The translations under genes were made by a program, and so were the position numbers. A stretch of 64,000 nucleotides of DNA. It comes from Streptomyces sp. SID12488. Lineage in GTDB: Bacteria; Actinomycetota; Actinomycetes; Streptomycetales; Streptomycetaceae. Of the stretch, positions 45,150 to 54,565 are shown piece by piece. Within the stretch, counting starts at the first letter, position 1. Each line of letters begins with the position of its first letter. The stretch covers positions 1 to 64,000 of the forward strand of contig NZ_JAAGLT010000003.1 of NCBI RefSeq assembly GCF_010548275.1, in the 5' to 3' direction. The notes under the pieces were generated by a model that saw only the letters and a program-made list of their open reading frames with translations, was not told the DNA's origin and did not search any database.

Positions 45150-46525
45150 CGCTGACGCTCCTTCCTGAGTCGACGGAGATTGACGAACATCACCGGCAGG
45201 ACGAGCAGCAGCAGAATGACGCCGATCGCGCTGCCGACGCCGTAGTTGCCGCCACCGCCGAACGACGACAGGAACAACTGGAGCGCGAGGACGTTGGCGT
45301 CGTCCTGACTCGGCTGCGGGGCGATGATGTAGACGAGGTCGAACACCTTCATCACGTTGATCATCAGCGTGACGAGAACGACGACCAGCACAGGTGCGAG
45401 GAGCGGCACGGTGATCCGCCGGAACACCTGCCACTCGTTCGCGCCGTCGACCCGCGCCGCCTCCAGCAGGTTCCGGTCCACACCCGCGAGCCCCGCCGCG
45501 ATGAGCACCATCGCGAACCCGGCCCACATCCAGGTGTAGCTGCCGATGATGGCCGGGGTGACCAGGGTGGGCCCGAGCCAGTCGATCCCGCTGTAGGCGG
45601 TGGCGAAGTTCGAGCCCGGCAGGCGCAGTTGGGCCCCGTCGGCGTCGGCTGGCAGGCTGAAGGTCCCGTCGGCGCCGCTGGTCGCCGAGGCGACGACCTT
45701 CCCGTCCTTCACGGCCTCGACCTTGACCCCCTCCAGCGCCTTCTCACCCGGGTCGACCTGGCCCTTCGTACCGCCACCGCCGAGCTTGAAGTCCAGCCAG
45801 ACGGTGCCGCTGATCCCGGAACCGGAGGCGCCGGCCGCCTTCGCGTCCGCGGGTGTGCCGGGGAGCTTGTTGGGCGCGATGCCCACGAGGGGCAGCAGCG
45901 CCGGGGTGCCCGGGCTGACGGTTCCGGTGGAGGTGAACGAGCCCCCGCCTGACGCCTTGAGGTCGCTGGCCTGGGCGTTCGGCCGGGCCTTCGGATAGAC
46001 GGAGGCGTCCACGAAGGCGTCGTGCACGGATGTCACGACCGCGTTGGCGACACCCTGGTCCGGGTCCGCCTCGTAGACGAGGCGGAAGATGATGCCCGCC
46101 GCGAGCATCGAGATCGCCATCGGCATGAAGACGATCAGCTTGAACGCCGTACCCCAGCGCACCCGTTCGGTCAGGACCGCGAAGATCAGACCGAGCGCGG
46201 TGACGAGGGCGGGTGCGACCGCCACCCAGATCGCCGTGTTGCGTACGGCGGTCAGCGTGGCGTCGTTCGTGAAGATGTCGCCGTAGTTCTCCAGGCCGAC
46301 GAAGCCCGAGCCGTCGGCGTCGTACAGGCTGCGCCAGACCGAGTAGCCGATCGGGTAGACGACGAGCGAGCCCAGCAGGATCAGGGCGGGCAGCAGGAAC
46401 AGGCCTGCCACCCACCAGCGGGTGCCGGTGACGCTCGTGGTCTTTTCTCTCTTTGCCTTGTCTCTCTTCGGGTCGTGTGACTTCGCGTCTTCTGTGTCTG
46501 TGTCTGTGCCTGTCTTCGACTCCAT
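45146..46525 (-). CDS. carbohydrate ABC transporter permease (MalF-like) with inserted CnaB-like domain
   Basis: 459 aa, about 150 residues longer than the usual ~300. Membrane helices 1-3 (for example WWVAGLFLLPALILLGSLVV) are followed by a large extracytoplasmic loop (about 165-320). This loop contains SGISGTVWLDF, EKALEGVKVEAVKDGKVVAS and SGADGTFSLPADADGAQLRL, the pattern of CnaB/SdrD-B or carboxypeptidase-regulatory-like beta domains. The remaining helices and the EAA loop NLLEAARVDGANEWQVFRRI follow. In E. coli MalF the equivalent P2 loop contacts the maltose-binding protein, so this domain may do the same. It lies 10 bp after the binding-protein gene. Confidence 0.9.
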   Translation of the reverse strand: MESKTGTDTDTEDAKSHDPKRDKAKREKTTSVTGTRWWVAGLFLLPALILLGSLVVYPIGYSVWRSLYDADGSGFVGLENYGDIFTNDATLTAVRNTAIWVAVAPALVTALGLIFAVLTERVRWGTAFKLIVFMPMAISMLAAGIIFRLVYEADPDQGVANAVVTSVHDAFVDASVYPKARPNAQASDLKASGGGSFTSTGTVSPGTPALLPLVGIAPNKLPGTPADAKAAGASGSGISGTVWLDFKLGGGGTKGQVDPGEKALEGVKVEAVKDGKVVASATSGADGTFSLPADADGAQLRLPGSNFATAYSGIDWLGPTLVTPAIIGSYTWMWAGFAMVLIAAGLAGVDRNLLEAARVDGANEWQVFRRITVPLLAPVLVVVLVTLMINVMKVFDLVYIIAPQPSQDDANVLALQLFLSSFGGGGNYGVGSAIGVILLLLVLPVMFVNLRRLRKERQR

Positions 46526-46535
46526 GCCGGGGCCG

Positions 46536-47906
46536 TCAGCCGTTCTTGTACGCCTTGGCGGCGTCGGTCTCTAGTTTCTGCTGGGTGCCCGCGATGTCCT
46601 TCGGGTTCTTCAGGAAGTCCTGGAGGTCCTTCCACTCACCGACGCCCTGGGTACCGCCGAAGGCGGCCGGGGCCTGGTCGGACATGTCGAAGCGGAAGTC
46701 GTTGCCGGCCTTGATGAGGGCCTTGGCGATATCCCGGGTGACGTCGTCCTTGTACGCCTTCTGGTCCATCGCCTTGCTGGGCGAGAGGAAGCCGCCCTGG
46801 GCCGCCCAGATCTCGGCGGCGTCGGTCGAGCCGAGGAACGTCAGGAGGGCCTGTGCGCCCGCGCCGTCCTTCAGCGCCACGGCGACGTCGCCGCCGCTGA
46901 CGACGGGTGCCTGGTCGCCGACCGCCGGGAACGGGAAGACCTTCGCGTCCGTGCCGATCTTGGCCTTCGTGTCGGCGTTGATGCTGACGGCCACGAAGTC
47001 GCCCTCGAAGACCATTGCCGCCGGGGTGTCACCGGAGAAGGTCTGGGTGACCGACTTCGGGAACTCGGTCGCCAGCGCGCCGGAACGACCGCCCGCGAGG
47101 AGATCGTCCTTGCCCCAGAGTTCGGCCAGGGTGGTCAGGGCGTCCTTGACGGAGGGGTCGGTCCACTTGATCTCGTGCTTGGCGAGCTGGTCGTACTTCT
47201 CCGGGCCCGCCTGTGAGAGATAGACGTTCTCGAACCAGTCCGTGAGGGTCCAGCCGTCGGCGCCGCCCACGGAGACGGCGGGGGAGCCGGCGTCGGACAG
47301 GGTCTGGGCCGCCGCGACGAAGTCCTTCCAGGTGGCGGGGGCCTCGGTGAGGCCCGCTGCCTCGAACGCGGCGGTGTTGTACCAGACCAGGGACTTGTTG
47401 GCGGCCTTGACGTAGATGCCGTACTGCTTGCCCTCGAAGGCGCCGAGGTCCTTCCAGCCGGTGTCGAAGTTCTTGTCGAGCTGGGCCTGCGCGTCCGTGC
47501 CGAGCGGCTTGAGCCAGCCCTTCTCGGCGAACTGGTGCAGCACGCCGACCTGCGGCAGGAACGCGACGTCCGGGGGCTTGCCACCCTGGATCCGCGTACC
47601 GAGGAACGTGGAGGTGTTGTTGCCGGTCGGTACGAAGTTGACCTTCGCGCCGGTGCGCTTCTCGAACTCCTTGAGAACCTTGGTGAAGTTCTCCTGCTCG
47701 GGGCCCGTCCAGACGGCGGCGACCTCTAAGGTCTGGCCGTCGAGCTTAGGGAGCTTGACGGAGGCGGAGGTGTCACCGCCGGTGCCCGTGCTGGTGTCGG
47801 TGGCCTTGTCGCCCGGGTCGTCGTCGGAGCCGCAGGAGGTGAGGGTGAGGGTGAGGGCTGCGGCGGAGAGAGCGGTCAGGGTGCGTGTACGTAGCGTGCT
47901 GCGCAT
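46536..47906 (-). CDS. sugar-binding lipoprotein of ABC importer
   Basis: 456 aa. The signal peptide and lipobox LTSC (Cys25) are followed by an acidic Gly/Thr linker and a SBP_bac_1/8-type fold. Recognisable blocks include WTGPEQENFTKVLKEFEKRT, GGKPPDVAFLPQVG and PAAMVFEGDF. Tethered outside the membrane, it delivers an oligosaccharide or sugar to the two permeases downstream. ATG 47906. No regulator gene of LacI type is adjacent. Substrate unknown; alpha-glucoside-like binding proteins have similar features but I cannot assign it. Confidence 0.92.
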   Translation of the reverse strand: MRSTLRTRTLTALSAAALTLTLTSCGSDDDPGDKATDTSTGTGGDTSASVKLPKLDGQTLEVAAVWTGPEQENFTKVLKEFEKRTGAKVNFVPTGNNTSTFLGTRIQGGKPPDVAFLPQVGVLHQFAEKGWLKPLGTDAQAQLDKNFDTGWKDLGAFEGKQYGIYVKAANKSLVWYNTAAFEAAGLTEAPATWKDFVAAAQTLSDAGSPAVSVGGADGWTLTDWFENVYLSQAGPEKYDQLAKHEIKWTDPSVKDALTTLAELWGKDDLLAGGRSGALATEFPKSVTQTFSGDTPAAMVFEGDFVAVSINADTKAKIGTDAKVFPFPAVGDQAPVVSGGDVAVALKDGAGAQALLTFLGSTDAAEIWAAQGGFLSPSKAMDQKAYKDDVTRDIAKALIKAGNDFRFDMSDQAPAAFGGTQGVGEWKDLQDFLKNPKDIAGTQQKLETDAAKAYKNG

Positions 47907-48360
47907 GTGTGCCCCGTTCGTCGTTCGGCGTTGAACGTGTTCGGCGCTTGTCCCGTGGGCTCCGGTCTACGCCGGGTCGTGGGGGTCGGCAAGTACGCCT
48001 GCGGTGTCAAGCGGGTGATCGTGACCGCGTCGTGTCCTTGGTCGCCCACCCGCCCACCCGACTCGGTCTGTTCACCGGGTGCCCTCGAACCGCTTTCCCA
48101 CCCGTCCCGCCCGTCCGGTATTTGACGGCGACGCGGCTGCAGCCCAGGCCCTTGTTTCCCACCCACCAACCCGTTCACCGCATGAATCCAGCGCGGGCAA
48201 CACCTCTTCAGCGCTGGCCGGCACCCCTCCAGCCCGTCCGGCACCATCCAGCCTGTCCGGCACCCTCCAGCCCGTCCGGCGTTTGAGGACAAGGCCCGTT
48301 CAGGGCCGTAGGGGGGTCTGGGGGGCGCAGCCCCCAGGGTCGGGACAGGACGGGACGGGG
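47907..48360. other. intergenic region upstream of the sugar importer
   Basis: 454 bp. The left part should carry the importer promoter on the minus strand; I cannot place it, although a ttgaca lies at about 48006-48011 on the minus strand without an obvious -10. The right part (48188-48355) is a family A repeat in inverted orientation. No gene seen. Confidence 0.55.
48188..48355 (-). repeat. intergenic repeat family A, copy 3 (inverted)
   Basis: On the minus strand it shows the tgggggctgcgcccccc stem core, the gccggacgggctgg segment, and a terminal gctgaagaggtgttgcccgc shared with copy 4. The plus strand also carries three short agcc-gtccggcac repeats at about 48229-48280. Confidence 0.75.
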
Positions 48361-51300
48361 TCACAACAGCGACGGCACCTCTGTCGCCGACACCGACCGC
48401 GCCGCCCGCTCCAACGCGCTCGCCAACAGCGCCAAGTCCGTGGGCCCATTGCCCAACTCCCGCACCGGCCGACGCGTCGGCGGATCTCCCATCCGCTGCC
48501 AGTCCAGCGCGGCGACCGTCGGCCGCAGTGTCGCCGTACGAGGGATACGCCCCGTCACCCGCCCGCCCTGGAACGGGATCCCTCTCCCGTCCGCCCCGCT
48601 CAACCGGCCCCGCCCGGCCGCGGGTTCGTCCGGCCCCGGCGCCGGCGCGTCCAGCAGGACCCGCAGCGCGGCCCCCCGGGCCAGTTCGGTCTCCGCCGTA
48701 CGCCCACCGACGCCCGCCGCGGCCACCAGATGCACCCCGAGCCGCTCGCCCTCCCGGGCCACCGCCTCCAACGCCCGCACAACGGACCCCGCCGACGGCC
48801 GCCCCGGCGACCCCAGCGCCGGCGACACCAACGCGTCCAGGTCGTCCACGACCACCACGAGGCGGGCCAGGGGCGGTGTCTCCGTGCGCCGCCGGCTCGC
48901 CGCCGGCCGCAACCGCATCGTCGAACTGGGTGGCGAATCGAGATCCCCGGCGCCTTCACCCGCCCCCGCGCCCACCGAACCGTGATTGGCCGACTTGAGC
49001 CCTGATCCTGATCCCGACCCCGCCCCGGACCGCTGCGGCCCGATCCGGCCGGACAGTTCGCGCCCGGTGTGCCACTCGCCGAAACCGACCCGCCCGAGCA
49101 ACTCGGCCCGCCGCTTCAGCTCGGCGCTGAGCGACTGGGCGAACTCCCGCATACGGACCGGGTCGTTGGCCGTGAGGTGAGTGGTGACATGCGGAAGGTC
49201 GGTGCACACCCGCAGCCCCTCCCCGTGCGGCGAGCCACCTCCGCCTCCGCCGCTCCCGTTCCCACCGGTGCCGTCCCGGCCGTCCATCAGGACCATGCCC
49301 AGCCGGTCGGGCCGCTCGGCGGCGGCCAGCGACGCGACGACCGCCCGCAGCAACTCCGTACGCCCGCTGCCGGGCGGGCCCTCGATCAGCAGGTGGGGTC
49401 CCTCGGCCGCGAGGTCCACGCCGACGGGCCCGCGCGGACCGGCGCCCAGGACGGCCCAGGCCCGGCCGCCGAGCGTCTCCTTGTCGTCGGCCGCGTCCGC
49501 CCAACGCGCCATCAGGGACGCCGGGGTGGCCCGGGCGAGACCCAACTCGTCGAGCAGCCGCGCCGCTTGCGGCAAGGGTGAGGAGACGCGCTGCTGCCGT
49601 CCGCCGGCGGCACCGTCGGTGCGCAGCGGAGCCAGCGCCCGCGCGAACCGTTCGGCCCAGGCCAGGGACACGGCGTCCACGGCGGCGACGGAGCCCTGCC
49701 CGACCAGCCCGGCGCTCCCGACGGACGTCCGGACCGTCGCGTCGGCGAAGTCGGTGTCGCCGCCGGTGTCAATGTCGGTGTCGGGGGAGCGGGTCCGCCC
49801 AGGTGCTGTCGCCCCCGCCCGCGCCACCCGCATCACGTGCAGCGCCGTGGCGACGTCACCGCTGAGCAGCGCCACCGCCCCGCACTCACGGAAGGGCGGC
49901 GAGGCCGCGCACGCCGCCTCGTACGTCTCCGTCACCGGTGACGCGGGCGACGCCGCCTCCGTCTCCGCGAGGCACACGAGGTGGATTCCGGCCCGGGGTC
50001 CCTCCTGCGCCAGCCGCGCGACGGCCTCCCGGACCGCGGCACCGCCCGGGTCCCCGTCCACGACGACCACGGTGTACGGGCCCCCGAAACCGTCCGCCGG
50101 CCCGGCAGGGTCGTCGTCCCGGGCCCAGGAGGGCCGCCGGTCCGCTCCCTGGTCGCTCTGGGCGCTCCGGTCCGGTTCTCCGTCACCCGTGGCGAGGCTC
50201 TTCGCCGCCGCCTCCGTGTCGTGGTCCTCCAGGCGCCGCAGGAGTTCGTCGGTGCGGGCCGTGGCCTGTTCGCGGTCGTAGGCGACGAGGAGGCGGCAGT
50301 CCTGGCCGTGCCCGGGGCGCAGATGCGGGAGCCAGCCGAGCCAGGACCACTCGGCGGCGCGCTCCTCGGGGGTGCGCGAGCGGTCCGTGCTGATCAGGAC
50401 GATTTCCAGGACCTCGGGGGAGTGCAGCGCCGTCAGCTGGGCCACCACCGCGCGGGCCAGCCCCGCGAGCCGCGCGCGGGGCCCCGCCAGTCCCAGTGCC
50501 CCGACCTCACGCAGCCCGGCGGTCACCGATACGGCGGGCAGCAGCCCCGAGCCGTCGGGGGCCGCGCGGTCCGCCGTACCGAGCCGGACCGTGAGCGCTT
50601 CCGGGTGTCGCGGTCCGCGCTCCCAGAGCCGGGGACCGGGGCCCAGGGCCGTGAGCAGCAGCGTCGCCGGGTCGGGCCAGCTCTCCGGGGCCTGCGGCGG
50701 GGCGTCCGTGAACTCCGGGGCCGCCGCGTCGGACACCGGGCCCTCGTCGTCGTACACCTCGCCCTCGGGCGTCTCCTCCTCCGAGCGCCCGCCGGTCAGC
50801 CTGCGCGCCCACTTGGAGAGCCCGCCGCGCTTGCGCACACCCTGCGGGACGTCCGTCCCCCTGAGGGGCGTCCCCTTGCGTCCGCTGCCCGCGGAGGCCT
50901 CCGCGTCCGCGTCGTCCTGGGCGCGTCCCGGGGCTGCCGCGGCAGCCCCGGACATCGGTCCCGGCAGGGAGAACCCGGCTCCGTGGGTGTCCCCGCCAGT
51001 GCCCGATGCCCTGGCCGTACCCGCCGGGCCCGTGGTTCCCCGGCTCTCGATCCTCGGTGCCCGGCCCTGTCCCGGGACGAGCGGCTGCGCCGCCTCCGCC
51101 GGACTCCGCGCACCACGCGACTCGGGTACGTCCCCGGCGGCTCCCCAACTCGCCGAACCGTAGGCGTGATGGGTCTCCCCGGAGGGCGGCTTCGCCATGC
51201 CGCCGGGCCGCACGCGCGCGGGAGGCACCTGAGACGGACCGGACGGGGATGCGGGGGACGCAGTTGGGGAGGGTCGCCTGTTGTGGTTGTTCCCGGTATT

Positions 51301-52056
51301 GCCGGTGGTCCCGGTGGTCTCCGACTCGTCCGGCGTCCGCTCCGAGGCCTTGGGGTGCCCTTCGGTGACGCTCACGCGCACGTGCCCCTCGCCGTCCGGG
51401 GTCGTGGCCACGCGCGCGCCCGCGTCCCCGGGCGGGGTCAGCCGCAGGGCCGACTCACCGATGCGCAGCAGCGCGCCCGGCGCGAGGCGGACCGGACGGG
51501 TGCCGAGGCGGGTGCCGGACAGCGTCGTACCGTTCGTGGAGCCGAGGTCCGCGACCCCTATGCGGCCGTCTTCCGCGACCGTGACCGCGCAGTGCAGCCG
51601 GGAGACGTCCGGGTCGTCCAGCGGGACGTCGGCGTCGGCGGAGCGGCCGATGGTGATCTGACCGCCGTGCAGGAGATGGACCCCGCCCGCGTCCGGTCCC
51701 GCGACCACGTGCAGCTGGGCCGCCACCTCGTCCGCCTCGGGGTGCGGCTCCGGTTCGGCGGGAGTGCCCAGGGCGAGCACCGCGCCGTCGCCCAGCGGGG
51801 GCTCGCCGAGGGTGCAGCGCTGGGTGTCGAGGCGCTGGTCGCCCGCGTACAGCACCACCGGGCCGCCGCTCTCGCGGCCTGGGCGCTCGGGCGGGGACGG
51901 AACCCTGTCGCCCGCGACCACCGACGCCAGGGCCGAGGCGACCGCGGCGAGCGCCGTGCCGGCGGGAGCGGTGACCAGTACGTCGCAGCTCGCGGCGCGC
52001 GCCCACGGCTCCGAGGGCGGGCCCAGCGGGTCTACGACGGTCAGCCGGATCTGCAT
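48361..52056 (-). CDS. FHA domain / FtsK-SpoIIIE (EccC-like) ATPase protein
   Basis: 1231 aa, no membrane segment. An N-terminal domain of ~110 residues is followed by an FHA phosphothreonine-binding domain (about 113-207) with GRS 137-139, SRLH 152-155 and STNGT 173-177. A long disordered Ser/Gly/Pro-rich linker (about 210-560) precedes an EccC-like region (WSWLGWLPHLRPGHGQDC). The P-loop ATPase has GPPGSGRT with Arg899 in place of the usual Walker A Lys, and Walker B RLVVVVDDLDAL. FHA suggests recruitment by a Ser/Thr kinase; pkaA and pkaB start ~470 bp away, divergently. The role may be secretion- or DNA-related; unknown. Start ATG 52056 chosen as the first codon giving the conserved MQIRLTVVDP. 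Confidence 0.85.
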   Translation of the reverse strand: MQIRLTVVDPLGPPSEPWARAASCDVLVTAPAGTALAAVASALASVVAGDRVPSPPERPGRESGGPVVLYAGDQRLDTQRCTLGEPPLGDGAVLALGTPAEPEPHPEADEVAAQLHVVAGPDAGGVHLLHGGQITIGRSADADVPLDDPDVSRLHCAVTVAEDGRIGVADLGSTNGTTLSGTRLGTRPVRLAPGALLRIGESALRLTPPGDAGARVATTPDGEGHVRVSVTEGHPKASERTPDESETTGTTGNTGNNHNRRPSPTASPASPSGPSQVPPARVRPGGMAKPPSGETHHAYGSASWGAAGDVPESRGARSPAEAAQPLVPGQGRAPRIESRGTTGPAGTARASGTGGDTHGAGFSLPGPMSGAAAAAPGRAQDDADAEASAGSGRKGTPLRGTDVPQGVRKRGGLSKWARRLTGGRSEEETPEGEVYDDEGPVSDAAAPEFTDAPPQAPESWPDPATLLLTALGPGPRLWERGPRHPEALTVRLGTADRAAPDGSGLLPAVSVTAGLREVGALGLAGPRARLAGLARAVVAQLTALHSPEVLEIVLISTDRSRTPEERAAEWSWLGWLPHLRPGHGQDCRLLVAYDREQATARTDELLRRLEDHDTEAAAKSLATGDGEPDRSAQSDQGADRRPSWARDDDPAGPADGFGGPYTVVVVDGDPGGAAVREAVARLAQEGPRAGIHLVCLAETEAASPASPVTETYEAACAASPPFRECGAVALLSGDVATALHVMRVARAGATAPGRTRSPDTDIDTGGDTDFADATVRTSVGSAGLVGQGSVAAVDAVSLAWAERFARALAPLRTDGAAGGRQQRVSSPLPQAARLLDELGLARATPASLMARWADAADDKETLGGRAWAVLGAGPRGPVGVDLAAEGPHLLIEGPPGSGRTELLRAVVASLAAAERPDRLGMVLMDGRDGTGGNGSGGGGGGSPHGEGLRVCTDLPHVTTHLTANDPVRMREFAQSLSAELKRRAELLGRVGFGEWHTGRELSGRIGPQRSGAGSGSGSGLKSANHGSVGAGAGEGAGDLDSPPSSTMRLRPAASRRRTETPPLARLVVVVDDLDALVSPALGSPGRPSAGSVVRALEAVAREGERLGVHLVAAAGVGGRTAETELARGAALRVLLDAPAPGPDEPAAGRGRLSGADGRGIPFQGGRVTGRIPRTATLRPTVAALDWQRMGDPPTRRPVRELGNGPTDLALLASALERAARSVSATEVPSLL

Positions 52057-52529
52057 CGCCGTCAGCGGTCCCTTCTGCACGGACACCCGGAAAGGAGGAC
52101 GAAGCCACGCCACGGGTCCCACCACCGCGGACTTCCCCCACCGCACACGAGCACGTAGGCCAGTACTGGAGGCATCCTCGCATCTGCCACTGACAACGCG
52201 CCCGCCCCCCACCCATAAGTGATCTTGAATGGTCGCCTCTGCCCGCAAAAGTGCCTGACCAGTGACCGACGGCTGTCCGTTTGGGATCGGTTTGGTAATC
52301 GATTTGAGATCGGTCACGTTCGGGATTCGGCAACCGATGGGCCCGATGAGACGTCTTTCCCGTCGACTTTCCGTCGAACGCGAGAAGGGGGCCGTACGTA
52401 GCCGACTGTGGACGGCGGTCGTCACCCGGGCTGTCCTGGGGGCGCGGCACTAGAGTGGGTCGGAAAATCGGAAACTCGGAACCTCGGAAGCACTGTGTAC
52501 GGGATGTACGTACGTAAGGGAGCCATGAC
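52057..52529. other. divergent promoter region between FHA-ATPase and pkaA
   Basis: 473 bp without a supported gene. Around 52279-52317 are several gatcggt-like repeats (gggatcggtttgg, gagatcggtcac) near a lower-GC stretch, which could be regulator sites. No clear -35/-10 pair is assigned. Confidence 0.5.
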
Positions 52530-54275
52530 GTGCGGCCGGTAGGGAGCAAGTACCTCCTTGAGGAGCCGCTGGGACGCGGCGCCACAGGCACTGTCTGGCG
52601 TGCCCGCCAGCGGGAGACCGCGGGAGCCGAGGCGGCCGTGGCGGGCCAGCCCGGCGAGACCGTGGCGATCAAGGTCCTCAAGGAGGAGCTCGCCAACGAC
52701 CCGGACATCGTGATGCGCTTCCTGCGTGAGCGGTCCGTGCTGCTGAGACTGAGGCACCCGAACATCGTCCGGGTACGGGACCTGGTCGTCGAGGGCGATC
52801 TGCTGGCGCTGGTCATGGACCTCATCGACGGGCCCGACCTGCACCGGTACCTGCGGGAGAACGGGCCCTTCACACCGGTCGCCGCCGCTCTCCTCACCGC
52901 CCAGATCGCCGACGCGCTGGCCGTCAGCCACGCCGACGGTGTCGTGCACCGGGACCTGAAGCCCGCCAACGTCCTGCTCATGCAGGACAACGGCCGGATG
53001 CATCCGATGCTCACCGACTTCGGCATCGCCCGCCTCGCCGACTCCCCGGGCCTCACCCGCACCCACGAGTTCGTCGGCACGCCCGCGTACGTCGCCCCGG
53101 AGTCGGCCGAAGGCCGTCCGCAGACCTCCGCCGTCGACATCTACGGCGCCGGCATCCTGATGTACGAGCTGGTCACCGGTCGTCCGCCGTTCGGTGGCGG
53201 GTCCGCCCTCGAGGTGCTGCACCAGCACCTCACCGCCGAGCCGCGCCGCCCCTCGACCGTGCCCGAACCGCTGTGGACGGTCATCGAGCGCTGCCTGCGC
53301 AAGAACCCGGACGAACGCCCCAGCGCCGAGAACCTCGCGCGCGGGCTGCGCGTCGTGGCCGAGGGCATCGGCGTCCACTCCAACTCGATGCAGATCGCGG
53401 CGGCCGACGGGGTCGTCCACCTGCTCGCACCGGATCCGGCGCCGACCGCGGTGCCCGGCTCGGGCGACCCGACACAGGTGCTGCCGTACGGCGCGGGCGC
53501 CGCCGGAGCGTACGACCCGAACGCCGCCACCAGCGTGCTGCCGCACACCGGCGGGCCCGGTCCCGTGGGGGCGATGGGCGCTGTCGGCGCCGCGGACCCC
53601 ACGGCCGTCCTGCCGTCCGTGCCGCCGAACCAGACTGGCGGCCCCGGCGGTTCCGGAGGGCCCGAGGAACCGCATCCCTGGCAGAACCAGCTGCGCGCCG
53701 CCCGGGACCGCAACGAGCAGACGCAGGTCCAGTACCTGGACCCCGGGGAGGACCCCCTGCGCCGCCGGCCCCAGCGACAGCCGGGCCGGCCGCCGCAGCA
53801 ACAGCCCCAGCAGCAGCCCCCGCCGTCGCGTCAGCAGCAGCGGGGTCAGCAGCCCCAGCCCGGCTACGGCTATCCACAGGGCCCGGGTCAGGGTCCGGGG
53901 CAGGGCGGGCAGCCCCAGCACCAGCAGTACGCGCCGCCGCCCCAGCAGCACCAGCCCCGGCAGCACCAGCCCCGGCAGCAGCCCCAGCGGTACGCGCCGC
54001 CCGCCCCCGCCCCGGCGCCCCAGCGCCCTCAGCAGCCCGAGAGCCGGCCGCCGAGGGAACCCCGGCAGCGCAGCGCCAACCGGATGAAGATCCCGGGGCT
54101 CGGCTGCCTCAAGGGGTGCCTGTTCACGATCGTCGTCCTGTTCGTCGCCGCCTGGCTGATCTGGGAACTGACCCCGCTCCAGGGGTGGATCGGGTCGACG
54201 AAGGGGTTCTTCGACCAGATCGGTGACTGGTACGACCAGGTCAGCGAGTGGGTTTCGCGCCAGCAGAACCAGTAG
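52530..54275 (+). CDS. pkaA: Ser/Thr protein kinase PkaA
   Basis: 581 aa. The kinase domain (about 1-270) has the Gly loop LGRGATGTVW, Lys48 in VAIKVL, catalytic Asp142 in VHRDLKPANV, DFGIARLAD and GTPAYVAPES. A Pro/Gln-rich, presumably disordered region (about 360-510) follows, then one membrane helix (GCLFTIVVLFVAAWLIWEL) and a short extracytoplasmic tail with no PASTA repeats. Gene order and domain layout match Streptomyces pkaA. It starts at GTG 52530 with aaggga upstream. Likely substrates include the neighbouring FHA protein (inference). Confidence 0.92.
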   Translation: MRPVGSKYLLEEPLGRGATGTVWRARQRETAGAEAAVAGQPGETVAIKVLKEELANDPDIVMRFLRERSVLLRLRHPNIVRVRDLVVEGDLLALVMDLIDGPDLHRYLRENGPFTPVAAALLTAQIADALAVSHADGVVHRDLKPANVLLMQDNGRMHPMLTDFGIARLADSPGLTRTHEFVGTPAYVAPESAEGRPQTSAVDIYGAGILMYELVTGRPPFGGGSALEVLHQHLTAEPRRPSTVPEPLWTVIERCLRKNPDERPSAENLARGLRVVAEGIGVHSNSMQIAAADGVVHLLAPDPAPTAVPGSGDPTQVLPYGAGAAGAYDPNAATSVLPHTGGPGPVGAMGAVGAADPTAVLPSVPPNQTGGPGGSGGPEEPHPWQNQLRAARDRNEQTQVQYLDPGEDPLRRRPQRQPGRPPQQQPQQQPPPSRQQQRGQQPQPGYGYPQGPGQGPGQGGQPQHQQYAPPPQQHQPRQHQPRQQPQRYAPPAPAPAPQRPQQPESRPPREPRQRSANRMKIPGLGCLKGCLFTIVVLFVAAWLIWELTPLQGWIGSTKGFFDQIGDWYDQVSEWVSRQQNQ

Positions 54276-54565
54276 CGCGGAGGGTTTCCGGTTGGGCGCG
54301 GAGGTTTTCCGGTTTCGGGGAGACGCTCCGCCCAATCAGGTCGTAGCCGGGGCATTTGGGGATCAGGTGGGCGGTGCTCCGGTCGGGATTCCGGTGCGAC
54401 TCTGGGGATTTGTCGACACCTGGCGGGTGATTTCCGTCCTGGCGGTGAAGGTTGCCCCTCCGGACGCGTAGCTTTGTCGGCTGAGGTCGAGGTCTTGTCG
54501 GGTGAGGGTCCCGAGGGAGTCACCCGGATCGGCGCCGTCGGCAACACGCGTCTGTAGGAGCAGTC

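Noticed and set aside
48361..52056. Type VII secretion locus
   Set aside because: No EsxA/B-like WXG100, EccB, EccD or mycosin gene is near, and the ATPase lacks the EccC membrane helices.
53760..54010. CRISPR-like or satellite DNA repeats
   Set aside because: The cag/ccc-rich repetition encodes the Pro/Gln-rich linker of PkaA in frame; units are irregular and there are no spacers.
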